Shown here in pieces: positions 51,595-59,831 of a stretch of 64,000 bases of DNA. A program made the position numbers and the translations under genes. How positions within the stretch are numbered: position 1 is the stretch's first letter; every line of letters starts with the position of its first letter. The notes under the pieces were generated by a model. It did not search any database, was not told where the DNA came from, and saw only the letters and a program-made list of their open reading frames with translations. The DNA is from Nonomuraea cavernae (lineage in GTDB: Bacteria; Actinomycetota; Actinomycetes; Streptosporangiales; Streptosporangiaceae), in assembly GCF_014646355.1 (NCBI RefSeq), contig NZ_BMNH01000011.1, positions 124,001-188,000 of the forward strand. The letters run 5' to 3'.

Positions 51595-52422
51595 ATGAAC
51601 TCGGGAGACACCGGGCGTCCGCCGGCGAACGGCGCCGGCACGTCCGACGAGGGGCAGACGAGCAGCGGTGTGGAGCGCGCCCTTCAGGTGATCTTCGCTG
51701 TGGCCGCCGCCAAGGAGCCCGACATCGGGGTCTCGGAGCTGGCCCGATCGCTCGGCCTGAGCAAGGCCGTGGTGCACCGCGTGGTGCGCACCCTGGTCGC
51801 CGCCGACTTCTTCTCCTTCGACGAGCGCACCCGCCGCTACCGTCTCGGGCCCGGCGCGGTGAGCGTGGGCCTCGCGGCCATGGCGCAGATGGAGGTGCCG
51901 CGGATCGCGCAGCCGCACCTCGAACGCCTCGTGGCCCGCACCCGCGAGACCGCCACGCTGTCCGTCCGCTACGGCTACCAGCGGATGTACCTGACGCAGG
52001 TGCTGTCTCCGCAGGAGATCCAGATGTCGGTGCAGCTCGGCCGGCTCTATCCGCTGCACGCCGGCGGCTCGTCCAAGGCCATCCTCGCCGCGATGGAGCC
52101 CGACGAGATCCGCTCCTGCCTGGCCTCCGGGCCGCTCGACGCGCTGACCCCGATCACCATCCAGGACTCCGACCGCCTGCTCGAGGAGCTCGAGCTCACC
52201 CGGCGGCGCGGCTACGCGGTGAGCCTCGGCGAGCGTCAGCAGGGCGCGGCCTCGGTGGCCGCTCCCGTCTATGAGGCCACCGGCCGCGTCTACGGCTCCA
52301 TCTCGGTCTGCGGCCCGGTCAGCCGCCTCAGCGCCGGCGAGACCGAGGAGTACGGCCGGCTCGTCAAGGAGGCCGCGGCCGAGGTGTCGCGGCAGCTCGG
52401 CTACCGGCCCGCCCAGCCGTAA
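51595..52422 (+). CDS. IclR family transcriptional regulator
   Basis: 275 residues: a ~25-residue disordered start, then HTH IGVSELARSLGLSKAVVHRVVRTL and IclR effector domain (VRYGYQRMYLTQVLSPQEI, LHAGGSSKAILAAM). I use ATG 51595; an upstream extension is possible. It precedes the long catabolic/transport operon on the same strand and is its probable regulator. Confidence 0.9.
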   Translation: MNSGDTGRPPANGAGTSDEGQTSSGVERALQVIFAVAAAKEPDIGVSELARSLGLSKAVVHRVVRTLVAADFFSFDERTRRYRLGPGAVSVGLAAMAQMEVPRIAQPHLERLVARTRETATLSVRYGYQRMYLTQVLSPQEIQMSVQLGRLYPLHAGGSSKAILAAMEPDEIRSCLASGPLDALTPITIQDSDRLLEELELTRRRGYAVSLGERQQGAASVAAPVYEATGRVYGSISVCGPVSRLSAGETEEYGRLVKEAAAEVSRQLGYRPAQP

Positions 52423-52717
52423 CCACCCCTCTCCGCACTCTCCGGGAGTCATCCGGCGACGTCGCGCGCGGCGGGGTCCGGAGTTCTACGGGTGTCGGCG
52501 GCGTCCCCTTTCACCTGTGGACATCACGTTTCGTGTCCGCTTTGTCGTTCCCTGTTATCTCCTTATAGAGTGTCATATCGGTACAAATCGGTCACTTTGC
52601 TCTCATTTGGAAAAATGGGGAGACAGAACCTTGACCCTCGCTCCAGGGCACATCTAGCATCCTCCCTACCGGTACGGCGTTCCGCTAAGCGATACAACCG
52701 TGAGTATGGAGATCTAC
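52423..52717 (+). promoter_or_regulatory. Promoter region of the molybdenum-hydroxylase/ABC operon
   Basis: Contains an unusually AT-rich stretch (52530-52620) and a sigma-70-like promoter: TTGACC (52631-52636), 18-base spacer, TAGCAT (52655-52660). CGCT-A-AGCG (52683-52691), just after it, is a candidate IclR operator. Start of transcription would leave a short leader before 52718. Confidence 0.55.
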
Positions 52718-53557
52718 ATGCCGAGCCCTGACCTCGCCCCCGAGGGCCCCAGACCTCGCGTGTCCCGTAAGAAGTGGGCCGCTTCACCGGTGATGCTGTG
52801 GATCACCACCCCGTTGCTCCTCCTGGTGTTCCTCGGCATCTGGAAGGCCTACACCCTCCTGTTCGACGTGAGCTCGCTCATGCTGCCGCCGCCCGAGCAG
52901 GTCGGCACCGCGATGATCGAGCTGATGCAGGGCACGATGATCTACGACGCCATCCAGGTCACCCTGTACGAGACGCTCGTCGGCTTCGCGCTCGCCGCCG
53001 CCGTCGGGATCGGCCTCGGGATCGTCCTCGGCAAGGCTCGCAACCTGGAGCGGGTGCTCTCGCCGTTCCTCGTCGCCACCCAGGTGGTGCCGAAGGTGGC
53101 GATCGTGCCGCTCTTCCTGCTGTGGTTCGGGTTCGGGACGACCTCCAAGATCTTCATGGCGGCGATCATCGCGTTCTTCGTCATGATGCAGAACACCATC
53201 CTGGGGATCCGCTCGATCGACCCCGGTCACCGCGACCTCATGCGCGTCATCCAGGCCCCCTGGTGGAAGCGCGTGATCTCGCTCGACATCCCGTCCTCAC
53301 TGCCGTACGTGCTCACCGGTGTCGAGCTGGGGATCGTCTTCGCGATCACCGGCGCGGTCGTCGGTGAATACCTCGGCGGCGACGAAGGGCTCGGCGCCCT
53401 CGCCACGACGATGCTCGCCAGCCTGCGCACCGACATGCTCTTCGCCGCCGTGATCGTGATGACGGTGCTCGGCTTCCTTCTCTACGCCATCACGGCGGCC
53501 ATCCGGCGATTCGCGATCCCGTGGCACGAGTCGTCCGGCCGCCCCACCTCCCTCTGA
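52718..53557 (+). CDS. ABC transporter permease (SsuC/TauC-type)
   Basis: 279 residues, six membrane helices. The permease block reads VTLYETLVGFALAAAVGIGLG and the EAA-loop region DPGHRDLMRVIQAPWWKRV. This subfamily imports sulfonates, nitrate, taurine, pyrimidine precursors and aromatic acids. ATG 52718 has GGAG at six bases; GTG 52700 and ATG 52706 are in frame. First structural gene of the operon. Confidence 0.88.
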   Translation: MPSPDLAPEGPRPRVSRKKWAASPVMLWITTPLLLLVFLGIWKAYTLLFDVSSLMLPPPEQVGTAMIELMQGTMIYDAIQVTLYETLVGFALAAAVGIGLGIVLGKARNLERVLSPFLVATQVVPKVAIVPLFLLWFGFGTTSKIFMAAIIAFFVMMQNTILGIRSIDPGHRDLMRVIQAPWWKRVISLDIPSSLPYVLTGVELGIVFAITGAVVGEYLGGDEGLGALATTMLASLRTDMLFAAVIVMTVLGFLLYAITAAIRRFAIPWHESSGRPTSL

Positions 53558-53593
53558 GAATTTCCGAGAACCTCCGAGAACAGGACGCATCCC

Positions 53594-54646
53594 ATGGATC
53601 GCCGCAATTTCTTCAAGACGACCGGGCTGATCGTCGGCACGCTGGCCGGGAGCCAGTTCCTCATCGGCTGCGGGTCGGACGACGCCGGCACCACGACGGC
53701 CGCCTCCTCCGGGCCCGGGGGCGCCGACCTGCGCAACCTCGTCTACATGACCCCGTTCCAGCACATCATCGCGCACTGCGATGTGTACGTGGCGGCCCAT
53801 CAGGGCTTCTTCGCGGAGGAGGGCCTGCTGATCACCTCGGTCGGCGGCACCGGCACCGCCAGCCCCATCTCGCAGGTCGCCGCCAAGCAGGCGATGTTCG
53901 GCAAGGCCGCCTCCGTCATCACCTGCCCGCTCATCGCCGACCAGAACACCGAGGTGGTGACGATCGGCCAGAAGGACCAGGTCAGCCAGTACAGCGTCGC
54001 GTCGCTGCCGGACAAGCCCCTGACCCACCCCGAGCAGTGGCAGGGCAAGACCATCGGCGTCATCTCCAAGGGCGGCACCACCGAGCTGCAGCTCGACGCG
54101 ATGTCGGTGGCCGCCGGGCTCGACCCGTCGAAGGTGAAGAAGGTCGTGACCGGCGCCGACGTGGGCTCGCTGGAGTTCCTGCGGCGCGGCGACGTGGACG
54201 GGTTCATCACCTTCATCGGCACCGAGACCTCGTTCAAGCAGAAGAACATCGACCTGCACTACCTCAACACCGACGAGTTCGCGGTGCTGCCCGGCGACTC
54301 CTACCTCGTCACCCGGGAGACCGCGGAGAAGGAGGGCGAGGCGATCACCGGCTTCCTGCGCGCCTGCCGCAAGGCCTGGGAGTTCATGGCCGACCCCGCC
54401 AACGGCGACAAGGTGCTGGAGGCCATGGGCAAGCTCAACGAGATCGAGGTCTCCGACAAGGAGCTGGCCAAGGCCAAGGTCGCGGGCGAGGTCAAGGTGA
54501 GCACGCCGAAGAACGGCAAGTTCCTGTCGATCGACGTGGCCGCGTGGGAGAGCGCCGTCGAGCTCATGCGCAAGTCGGGGATCATGAAGGACAAGTCCCG
54601 GCCCGTCACCGACTTCGTGAACACGACGTTCGTCGACGCGGTCTGA
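53594..54646 (+). CDS. ABC transporter substrate-binding Tat-lipoprotein (NMT1/SsuA-like)
   Basis: 350 residues. Tat motif DRRNFFK at 2-8 and lipobox LIGC (Cys 26) indicate a Tat-exported lipoprotein. NMT1/THI5-like body: VAAHQGFFAEEGLLI, GKTIGVISKGGTTELQLD, FLRRGDVDGFITF. Binds the operon's substrate; the family takes thiamine precursors, sulfonates and small heterocycles or acids. Confidence 0.88.
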   Translation: MDRRNFFKTTGLIVGTLAGSQFLIGCGSDDAGTTTAASSGPGGADLRNLVYMTPFQHIIAHCDVYVAAHQGFFAEEGLLITSVGGTGTASPISQVAAKQAMFGKAASVITCPLIADQNTEVVTIGQKDQVSQYSVASLPDKPLTHPEQWQGKTIGVISKGGTTELQLDAMSVAAGLDPSKVKKVVTGADVGSLEFLRRGDVDGFITFIGTETSFKQKNIDLHYLNTDEFAVLPGDSYLVTRETAEKEGEAITGFLRACRKAWEFMADPANGDKVLEAMGKLNEIEVSDKELAKAKVAGEVKVSTPKNGKFLSIDVAAWESAVELMRKSGIMKDKSRPVTDFVNTTFVDAV

Positions 54647-54689
54647 GGGGTTCGTTCATGCTGCACATCACGACTCCGGGGCACGCGCG

Positions 54690-56135
54690 ATGACCGGTAG
54701 GCCGGCCACGACGGACCTCGTGGTGATCGGCGCCGGCACGGCCGGCCTGCCGGCCGCCATCGAGGCCGCGCGCCACGGGCTGCGGGTCACCGTCATCGAG
54801 AAGGCCGACCGGATCGGCGGCACGCTGTGGCGCTCCTGGGGCCAGCTCTCCGCGGGCGGCACCTCGCTCCAGCGCTCCAAGGGCATCCGCGACAGCCCCG
54901 ACCTGCACTTCGACGACGTCATGCGGATCAGCAAGAACACCGCCGACCCCGTCCTCGTCAGGCTCGCGGTGAGCCACGCGCCCGCCACCATCGAGTGGCT
55001 GATGGAGTCCGGGTTCGACATGGACCCCGAGGCCCCGGCGGTGCTGCACTTCCACGAGCCGTACCTGCTGGCGCGCACCTACTGGGGGCGCAACGCGGGC
55101 CGGTCGGTGCTGGACGTGCTCGCGCCCGCGTTCGAGGAGGCCACGGCCGGTTCCGTGACGCTGGAGCTGAACACCGAGCTGGTCGAGCTGCTCGCCTCGG
55201 CGCCCGGCCGGGTGGACGGGCTGACCGTCCGCCGGCCGGATGGAACGCTCCACGACATCGAGGCGCGGGTCGTCATCCTCACCAGCGGCGGCTACGCCGG
55301 CAACCCCGAGCTGTTCCCCCGGTTCACCGCGGGCTCGCCGCTGGCGGGCCCCGGCTCGCCCGGCGCGGACGGCTCCGGCCTCCTCGCGGCCGTGGCCGCG
55401 GGCGGGCGGGTACGCGGCCAGGAACGGTTCCTCCCGACGTACGGCGGCGTGCTCAAGTCCGGCAGCTCGTGGGAGACCGTGCATCTGGACGACTACCCGG
55501 CGCTGACCCCGCAGGCCCGGCAGCCGTGGGAGATCCACGTGAACGCCCGGGGCGAGCGGTTCGTGGCCGAGGACGCGCCGAGCGTCGACCTCCGCGAGAA
55601 CGCCCTGCTGGAGCAGCCCGAGCTGAAGTTCTGGGTGGTGTACGACGCCACGATCCGCCGGGAGGCGCCCGCGCTGTTCCCGACCTGGAGCGAGACGGAA
55701 CTGGACGACGCGTTCGCCGGTCACCCGTCGTTCGCCATGGCCGATGACCTGCGGACGCTCGCGCAGGCCGCCGGCCTCGACGCCGACGGGCTGGCCCGCA
55801 CCGTGGCGGCCTACAACGAGGCCGTCGCCTCGGGCAGGGACGAGTTCGGCCGGACGCACCTGCCCGCCCCCATCGCCGAGCCGCCGTTCCACGCGGTGCT
55901 GAACCACGGCTCCACGCTCAAGAGCCCGGCCGGCCTCGCGGTGGACGGCGAGCTGCGGGTCCTCGGCCCCGACGGGCCGTTCGAGAACCTGTGGGCGGCG
56001 GGCGAGGTCCTCGGTGGCAGCACCTTGTCCGGCAAGTCCTTCGTGAGCGGCATGAGTGTCACCCCGGCCCTCGGTTTCGGCCGGATGCTGGGACGCCGGG
56101 CGGCCGGCGCGGACACCGATCCAGGGAGCATGTGA
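54690..56135 (+). CDS. FAD-dependent oxidoreductase (fumarate reductase/KstD-like)
   Basis: 481 residues. FAD motif VVIGAGTAGLPAAIEAARHG (~10-29) and C-terminal LWAAGEVLGGSTLSGKSFVSGMS region with the Gly-rich FAD-binding end are typical of the FAD_binding_2 family. No N-terminal signal, so cytoplasmic. Likely reduces or desaturates a C=C bond in the pathway; exact reaction unknown. Its stop overlaps the next start (ATGTGATG). Confidence 0.83.
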   Translation: MTGRPATTDLVVIGAGTAGLPAAIEAARHGLRVTVIEKADRIGGTLWRSWGQLSAGGTSLQRSKGIRDSPDLHFDDVMRISKNTADPVLVRLAVSHAPATIEWLMESGFDMDPEAPAVLHFHEPYLLARTYWGRNAGRSVLDVLAPAFEEATAGSVTLELNTELVELLASAPGRVDGLTVRRPDGTLHDIEARVVILTSGGYAGNPELFPRFTAGSPLAGPGSPGADGSGLLAAVAAGGRVRGQERFLPTYGGVLKSGSSWETVHLDDYPALTPQARQPWEIHVNARGERFVAEDAPSVDLRENALLEQPELKFWVVYDATIRREAPALFPTWSETELDDAFAGHPSFAMADDLRTLAQAAGLDADGLARTVAAYNEAVASGRDEFGRTHLPAPIAEPPFHAVLNHGSTLKSPAGLAVDGELRVLGPDGPFENLWAAGEVLGGSTLSGKSFVSGMSVTPALGFGRMLGRRAAGADTDPGSM

Positions 56136-56905
56136 TGTGGAACAGGCCTGACGTCGACTTCATCCAGAGCCAGGACGTGCCGTGGCAGGCGGTCCCCGAG
56201 GGCGACTTCGGCGCCGCCCAGAGCGGGCGGAAGCGGCTGCTCAGCGGCGACGCCGGCACCGGCGCGGAGACCGCGATCCACCGCCTCACCGGACGGCACT
56301 CCGGAGTGCTGGCCAGCGCGGTGGACCTGTTCGTCATCGGCGGCGAGGGCGTCCTCGACGGCGAGCCGCTGCGCGTCGGCGACTACGTCTACGCGCAGGC
56401 CGGCACGGCCCTCGACCTGGTCGCCTCGGTGCGCGGGCTCACCGTCTACTGCGGTTTCTGGGGAGCGCCCGGCTTCGCGCCGGGCACCGGCTCCGGCGAG
56501 CCGCCGCTGCGGATCGCCACCGAGCGCGAGCCGTGGGTGCCCGCCGGATGGAGCGGCGAGGTCCAACTGGAGACGGGCGCCATGTCCAAGGTGCTGCGCT
56601 CCGACGACACGGTCTTCGTCTACCTCGCGGGGATGATGCCGGGCTGGAAGTCGCCGCTGGAGGAGGCCCACCCCCAGTACGAGGAGTCCTTCAAGATCTA
56701 CGGAGACGTCATGATGGGGCCGCTCGGCGTCATCAGGACCGGCGGCTACTTCTTCCGGTCCCCGCACGTCTTCCACGGCCCGCTCTACTCGCGTGGCGGA
56801 ACGATGTCGTTCATCCGCTCGGACGCGGCCCCCACCACCGAGTATCGCGACCCCGGACCAGGCGGAGCCTGGGACGAGCTGTCGGCGACCGCGTATGTCG
56901 ACTGA
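56135..56905 (+). CDS. DUF4437 cupin-like protein
   Basis: 256 residues of two cupin-type beta-barrels. Segments such as VDLFVIGGEGVLDGEPLRVGDYVYAQ (split by turn) and GGYFFRSPHVFHGPLYSRGG match DUF4437, a bicupin of unknown reaction. Few His: one HxxxHG-like at HVFHG. Overlaps the flavoprotein stop. Confidence 0.75.
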   Translation: MWNRPDVDFIQSQDVPWQAVPEGDFGAAQSGRKRLLSGDAGTGAETAIHRLTGRHSGVLASAVDLFVIGGEGVLDGEPLRVGDYVYAQAGTALDLVASVRGLTVYCGFWGAPGFAPGTGSGEPPLRIATEREPWVPAGWSGEVQLETGAMSKVLRSDDTVFVYLAGMMPGWKSPLEEAHPQYEESFKIYGDVMMGPLGVIRTGGYFFRSPHVFHGPLYSRGGTMSFIRSDAAPTTEYRDPGPGGAWDELSATAYVD

Positions 56906-56948
56906 CGGCGCCCCTGCCAGCACCAGCACCACCGACCGTGGAGTAACG

Positions 56949-57785
56949 ATGAACCATCCCGCCGGCGTCACGCCGTCGCCGGATCCCGCGCCCGCCGGCG
57001 GCGCGGCGATCTCCATCAAGGGCGTCGGGAAGGAGTACACGACCGACGCCGGGCGGGTCCGCGCACTGCTGCCGACCGACCTGGAGATCAAGCCCCGGGA
57101 GTTCGTCGTCCTGCTGGGACCGTCGGGCTGCGGCAAGACCACCCTGCTGCGCATGCTCGGCGGCCTGATCACCCCGACCGAGGGCTCGATCACGATCGGC
57201 GACAAGACGCTGTTCGCCGAAGGCGACGCCAACCCGTCGCAGGAGGCGCTGGGCTCGCTCGGGTTCGTCTTCCAGCAGGCCACGCTCATGCCGTGGCGCA
57301 AGATCTGGAAGAACATCGCGCTGCCCCTCGAGGTGAAGCGGGTCAAGAAGAAGGAACGCCGCGAGCGGGCCGAGGCGCTCGCCGAGAGCGTCGGCCTGTC
57401 CGACTTCCTGGAGCACTACCCTCGCGCGCTGTCCGGCGGCATGCAGCAGCGCGTCGCCATCGCCCGGGCGCTGATCCACCGGCCGTCCATCCTGCTGATG
57501 GACGAGCCGTTCGGCGCGCTCGACGCGATGACGCGCGACCAGATGAACGCCATGCTGCAGCAGCTCTGGATGGACACCGGCAAGACGGTCGTCCTGGTCA
57601 CGCACTCGATCTCCGAGGCGGTGTTCCTCGCCGACCGCGTCGTGCTGCTCTCGCAGCGCCCCGGCCGCATCCAGGACATCGTGGACATCGACTTCGAGCG
57701 TCCCCGGGGCCTGGACATCTCCAAGGATCCCCGGTTCGGCCAGATCGTGCAGCGCCTGCGCGCCCAGCTCGGCGAGGTGTCATGA
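56949..57785 (+). CDS. ABC transporter ATP-binding protein (SsuB/TauB-type)
   Basis: 278 residues. Walker A GPSGCGKTT at 57-65, Q-loop FVFQQATLMPWRKIW, signature LSGGMQQRVAIARAL, Walker B ILLMDEPFGALD and switch His in VLVTHSISEA. Pairs with the permease at 52718 and lipoprotein at 53594, although two enzyme genes separate them. ATG 56949. Its stop overlaps the next start. Confidence 0.9.
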   Translation: MNHPAGVTPSPDPAPAGGAAISIKGVGKEYTTDAGRVRALLPTDLEIKPREFVVLLGPSGCGKTTLLRMLGGLITPTEGSITIGDKTLFAEGDANPSQEALGSLGFVFQQATLMPWRKIWKNIALPLEVKRVKKKERRERAEALAESVGLSDFLEHYPRALSGGMQQRVAIARALIHRPSILLMDEPFGALDAMTRDQMNAMLQQLWMDTGKTVVLVTHSISEAVFLADRVVLLSQRPGRIQDIVDIDFERPRGLDISKDPRFGQIVQRLRAQLGEVS

Positions 57786-59149
57786 GCGAGCCGACCGGCG
57801 CGACCTCGGCCCTGGCCGGGTTCGCGGCCGGCCTGCGTTACGACGACCTGCCCGAGGAGGTCGTGGCCAAGGCGCAGGTCCTGCTGCTGGACTTCTTCGG
57901 GGTCGCCCTCGCGGGCAGCCGCGTGCCGGAGATCGCGGCCATCACCGGCCTGGTCCGCTCGCGCGGCGGACGGCCGGAGGCCACGGTGCTCGGCACCGAC
58001 TTCGCCACCTCCGTGCCCGACGCCGCCTACCTCAACGGCTGCGCCTCCGACGTGCTGGAGCACCAGGACGGCTACCGGTTCGGCGGGTTCCACCCGTCCC
58101 ACGCGCTGCCGGCGCTGCTCGCGGTGGCCGAGTCCACCGGCGCGAGCCTGCGCGACCTGGTCGTGGCGGCCGTGGCCGCCTACGAGGTGGCCGACCGGAT
58201 CGGCCGGGTCCTGCACCCCGGCGCCACCGCCAAGGGCTGGTTCCCGGTGGCGGCCGGCTACGGGGCGGCGGCCGGCTGCGCCAAGCTCCTCGGGCTGGAC
58301 GCGGCGGGCATCGCCTCGGCGATGGGCGCGGCGGGATACTTCGTGCCCGCCGTGATGATCGAGCAGATCTTCACCGGGCACACCGTCAAGCCCGCGTTCG
58401 CCGGGCAGATCGCCAGGTCCGGGGTGGAGGGCGCGCTGCACGCCCACGCCGGGCTGAGCGGCTGGCCGGAGGTGCTGGAACATCCGAAGGGCATGATCGC
58501 GCTGTTCGGCGGCGCGGCGGGCGACCCGCGGCTGACCGACGGGCTCGGCACCGAGTGGACCATCCTGGAGGTGCACCAGAAGCGCTTCGCCGGCTGCCGC
58601 CACACGCACGGAGCCGCCCAGGCGTGCGTGGACCTCGCCACCGAGCACGACCTGGACCCGGCCGAGGTCGCCGACATCGACGTGGAGACGTACGACGTGG
58701 CGCGGATCCTGGTCGAGCGTTCGGTGACGCCGGCCGAGTCGGCGATCCCCTGCACGCTGAGCCTGCCGTACGTCGCCGCGGTCGCCGTCGTGGACCGCGA
58801 CGTCTCCGGCGCCCAGTACGCGCCCGGCAAGCTGGCCGACCCGCTGGTGCACCAGGTGGCGTCCCGGGTGCGGATCCGGGTGTCCGACGAGATGAACGCC
58901 CTGTACCCCGAGTTCACCGCGACCCGGGTGATCGTCACCACCCGTGGTGGCGAGCGGTACGAGAGCTTCGTCGACCTGCCGGCCGGCGACCGGCGCGCCC
59001 CGCTGAGCAGGGAGGAACTGCTCGGCAAGTTCCGCGGGTACGCGCGTCCCGTGACCGGCGAACGGGCGGCGGACCAGGCGGCCGACCTGGTGCTCTCGCC
59101 GCCGGGCGGCTGCGCCGTACGGGAGCTGACCGCCCTGCTGATGGCCTGA
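57782..59149 (+). CDS. MmgE/PrpD family protein
   Basis: 455 residues. Typical opening VVAKAQVLLLDFFGVALAG, LNGCASDVLEHQDGY and the central FTGHTVKPAFAGQIARSG and HQKRFAGCRHTHGAAQA. The family contains 2-methylcitrate dehydratase, iminodisuccinate epimerase and cis-aconitate decarboxylase, so dehydration/isomerisation of a polycarboxylate is plausible. ATGA overlap with the ATPase gene. Confidence 0.88.
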   Translation: MSEPTGATSALAGFAAGLRYDDLPEEVVAKAQVLLLDFFGVALAGSRVPEIAAITGLVRSRGGRPEATVLGTDFATSVPDAAYLNGCASDVLEHQDGYRFGGFHPSHALPALLAVAESTGASLRDLVVAAVAAYEVADRIGRVLHPGATAKGWFPVAAGYGAAAGCAKLLGLDAAGIASAMGAAGYFVPAVMIEQIFTGHTVKPAFAGQIARSGVEGALHAHAGLSGWPEVLEHPKGMIALFGGAAGDPRLTDGLGTEWTILEVHQKRFAGCRHTHGAAQACVDLATEHDLDPAEVADIDVETYDVARILVERSVTPAESAIPCTLSLPYVAAVAVVDRDVSGAQYAPGKLADPLVHQVASRVRIRVSDEMNALYPEFTATRVIVTTRGGERYESFVDLPAGDRRAPLSREELLGKFRGYARPVTGERAADQAADLVLSPPGGCAVRELTALLMA

Positions 59150-59168
59150 CCGCCGGCACGCCCCCCGC

Positions 59169-59224
59169 GAGAAGCCGACCGCGAGAAGCCGACCGCGAGA
59201 AGCCGACCGCGAGAAGCCGACCGC
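59169..59224 (+). repeat. Four-copy 14-bp tandem repeat in intergenic region
   Basis: Four perfect units of GAGAAGCCGACCGC, with degenerate GAGACCACCGC copies after them, in the 106-base gap before the ureidoglycolate-lyase-like gene. The block ends ~30 bases before the next start. Confidence 0.95.
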
Positions 59225-59255
59225 GAGACCACCGCGAGACCACGGGAGAGAAACC

Positions 59256-59831
59256 TTGCTCAGTCCTGACAGTCCCCAGCACGTCATCACGCCCGAGGAG
59301 TTCACCGCCGAGGCGTTCGCCCCCTACGGCGAGGTGATGTCGCTGGACGCCACTCCCAAGCTGCCGATCAACTTCTACTCGGGCGCCAACGCCGTGCACG
59401 GGCCGGTCCGGCTCGACTCCGACACCCCGCCGGAGTTCCTGGTGTTCCGGGTCGGCCTGCGCGGTGACAACCTGCGCTACCTGGAGCGGCACGTCGAGAT
59501 GACCCAGACGATGATCCCGCTGGGCGGCCGGCCGTACGTCGCCGTGGTGGCGCCGCCGCAGGTGCCCCTGGACAACGGCTTCCCGGTGCTCGACGAGATC
59601 AAGGCGTTCATCATCCCCGGCGACGTGTCCATCAACCTGTACCGGGGCACCTGGCACGAGCCGCCGTTCCCCTCGGTCGACGGACAGCTCTTCCTCATCA
59701 CCAGCCACGAGCGGCTGACCCGGGGACTGCAGTGCAAGGTGGACGAGAACGGCGAGCTGGACCAGCTCGACGTGGAGAAGCGCAACCCGTTTCACCGCAC
59801 CGGCCAGCGCGTGCGAGTCCGGCTGCCATGA
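59256..59831 (+). CDS. Ureidoglycolate lyase-like protein (AllA superfamily)
   Basis: 191 residues. FAPYGEV near the N-terminus, ERHVEMTQTMIPLGGRPYV with the conserved His/Thr/Gln, and DVSINLYRGTWHEPPFP with a Trp-His pair match the ureidoglycolate lyase family. Slightly longer than AllA (~160). It may act on a ureido acid or simply be a cupin of the pathway. TTG start with GGGAGAG. Overlaps the next gene in ATGA. Confidence 0.8.
   Translation: MLSPDSPQHVITPEEFTAEAFAPYGEVMSLDATPKLPINFYSGANAVHGPVRLDSDTPPEFLVFRVGLRGDNLRYLERHVEMTQTMIPLGGRPYVAVVAPPQVPLDNGFPVLDEIKAFIIPGDVSINLYRGTWHEPPFPSVDGQLFLITSHERLTRGLQCKVDENGELDQLDVEKRNPFHRTGQRVRVRLP

Noticed and set aside
52540..52620. AT-rich stretch as an attachment site or origin
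   Set aside because: No DnaA boxes, integrase or tRNA nearby; it fits a promoter upstream region.
53594..54646. Nitrate or sulfonate-specific transporter
   Set aside because: The NMT1/SsuA-type family is too broad; enzyme neighbours point to an organic substrate, so no specific name was given.
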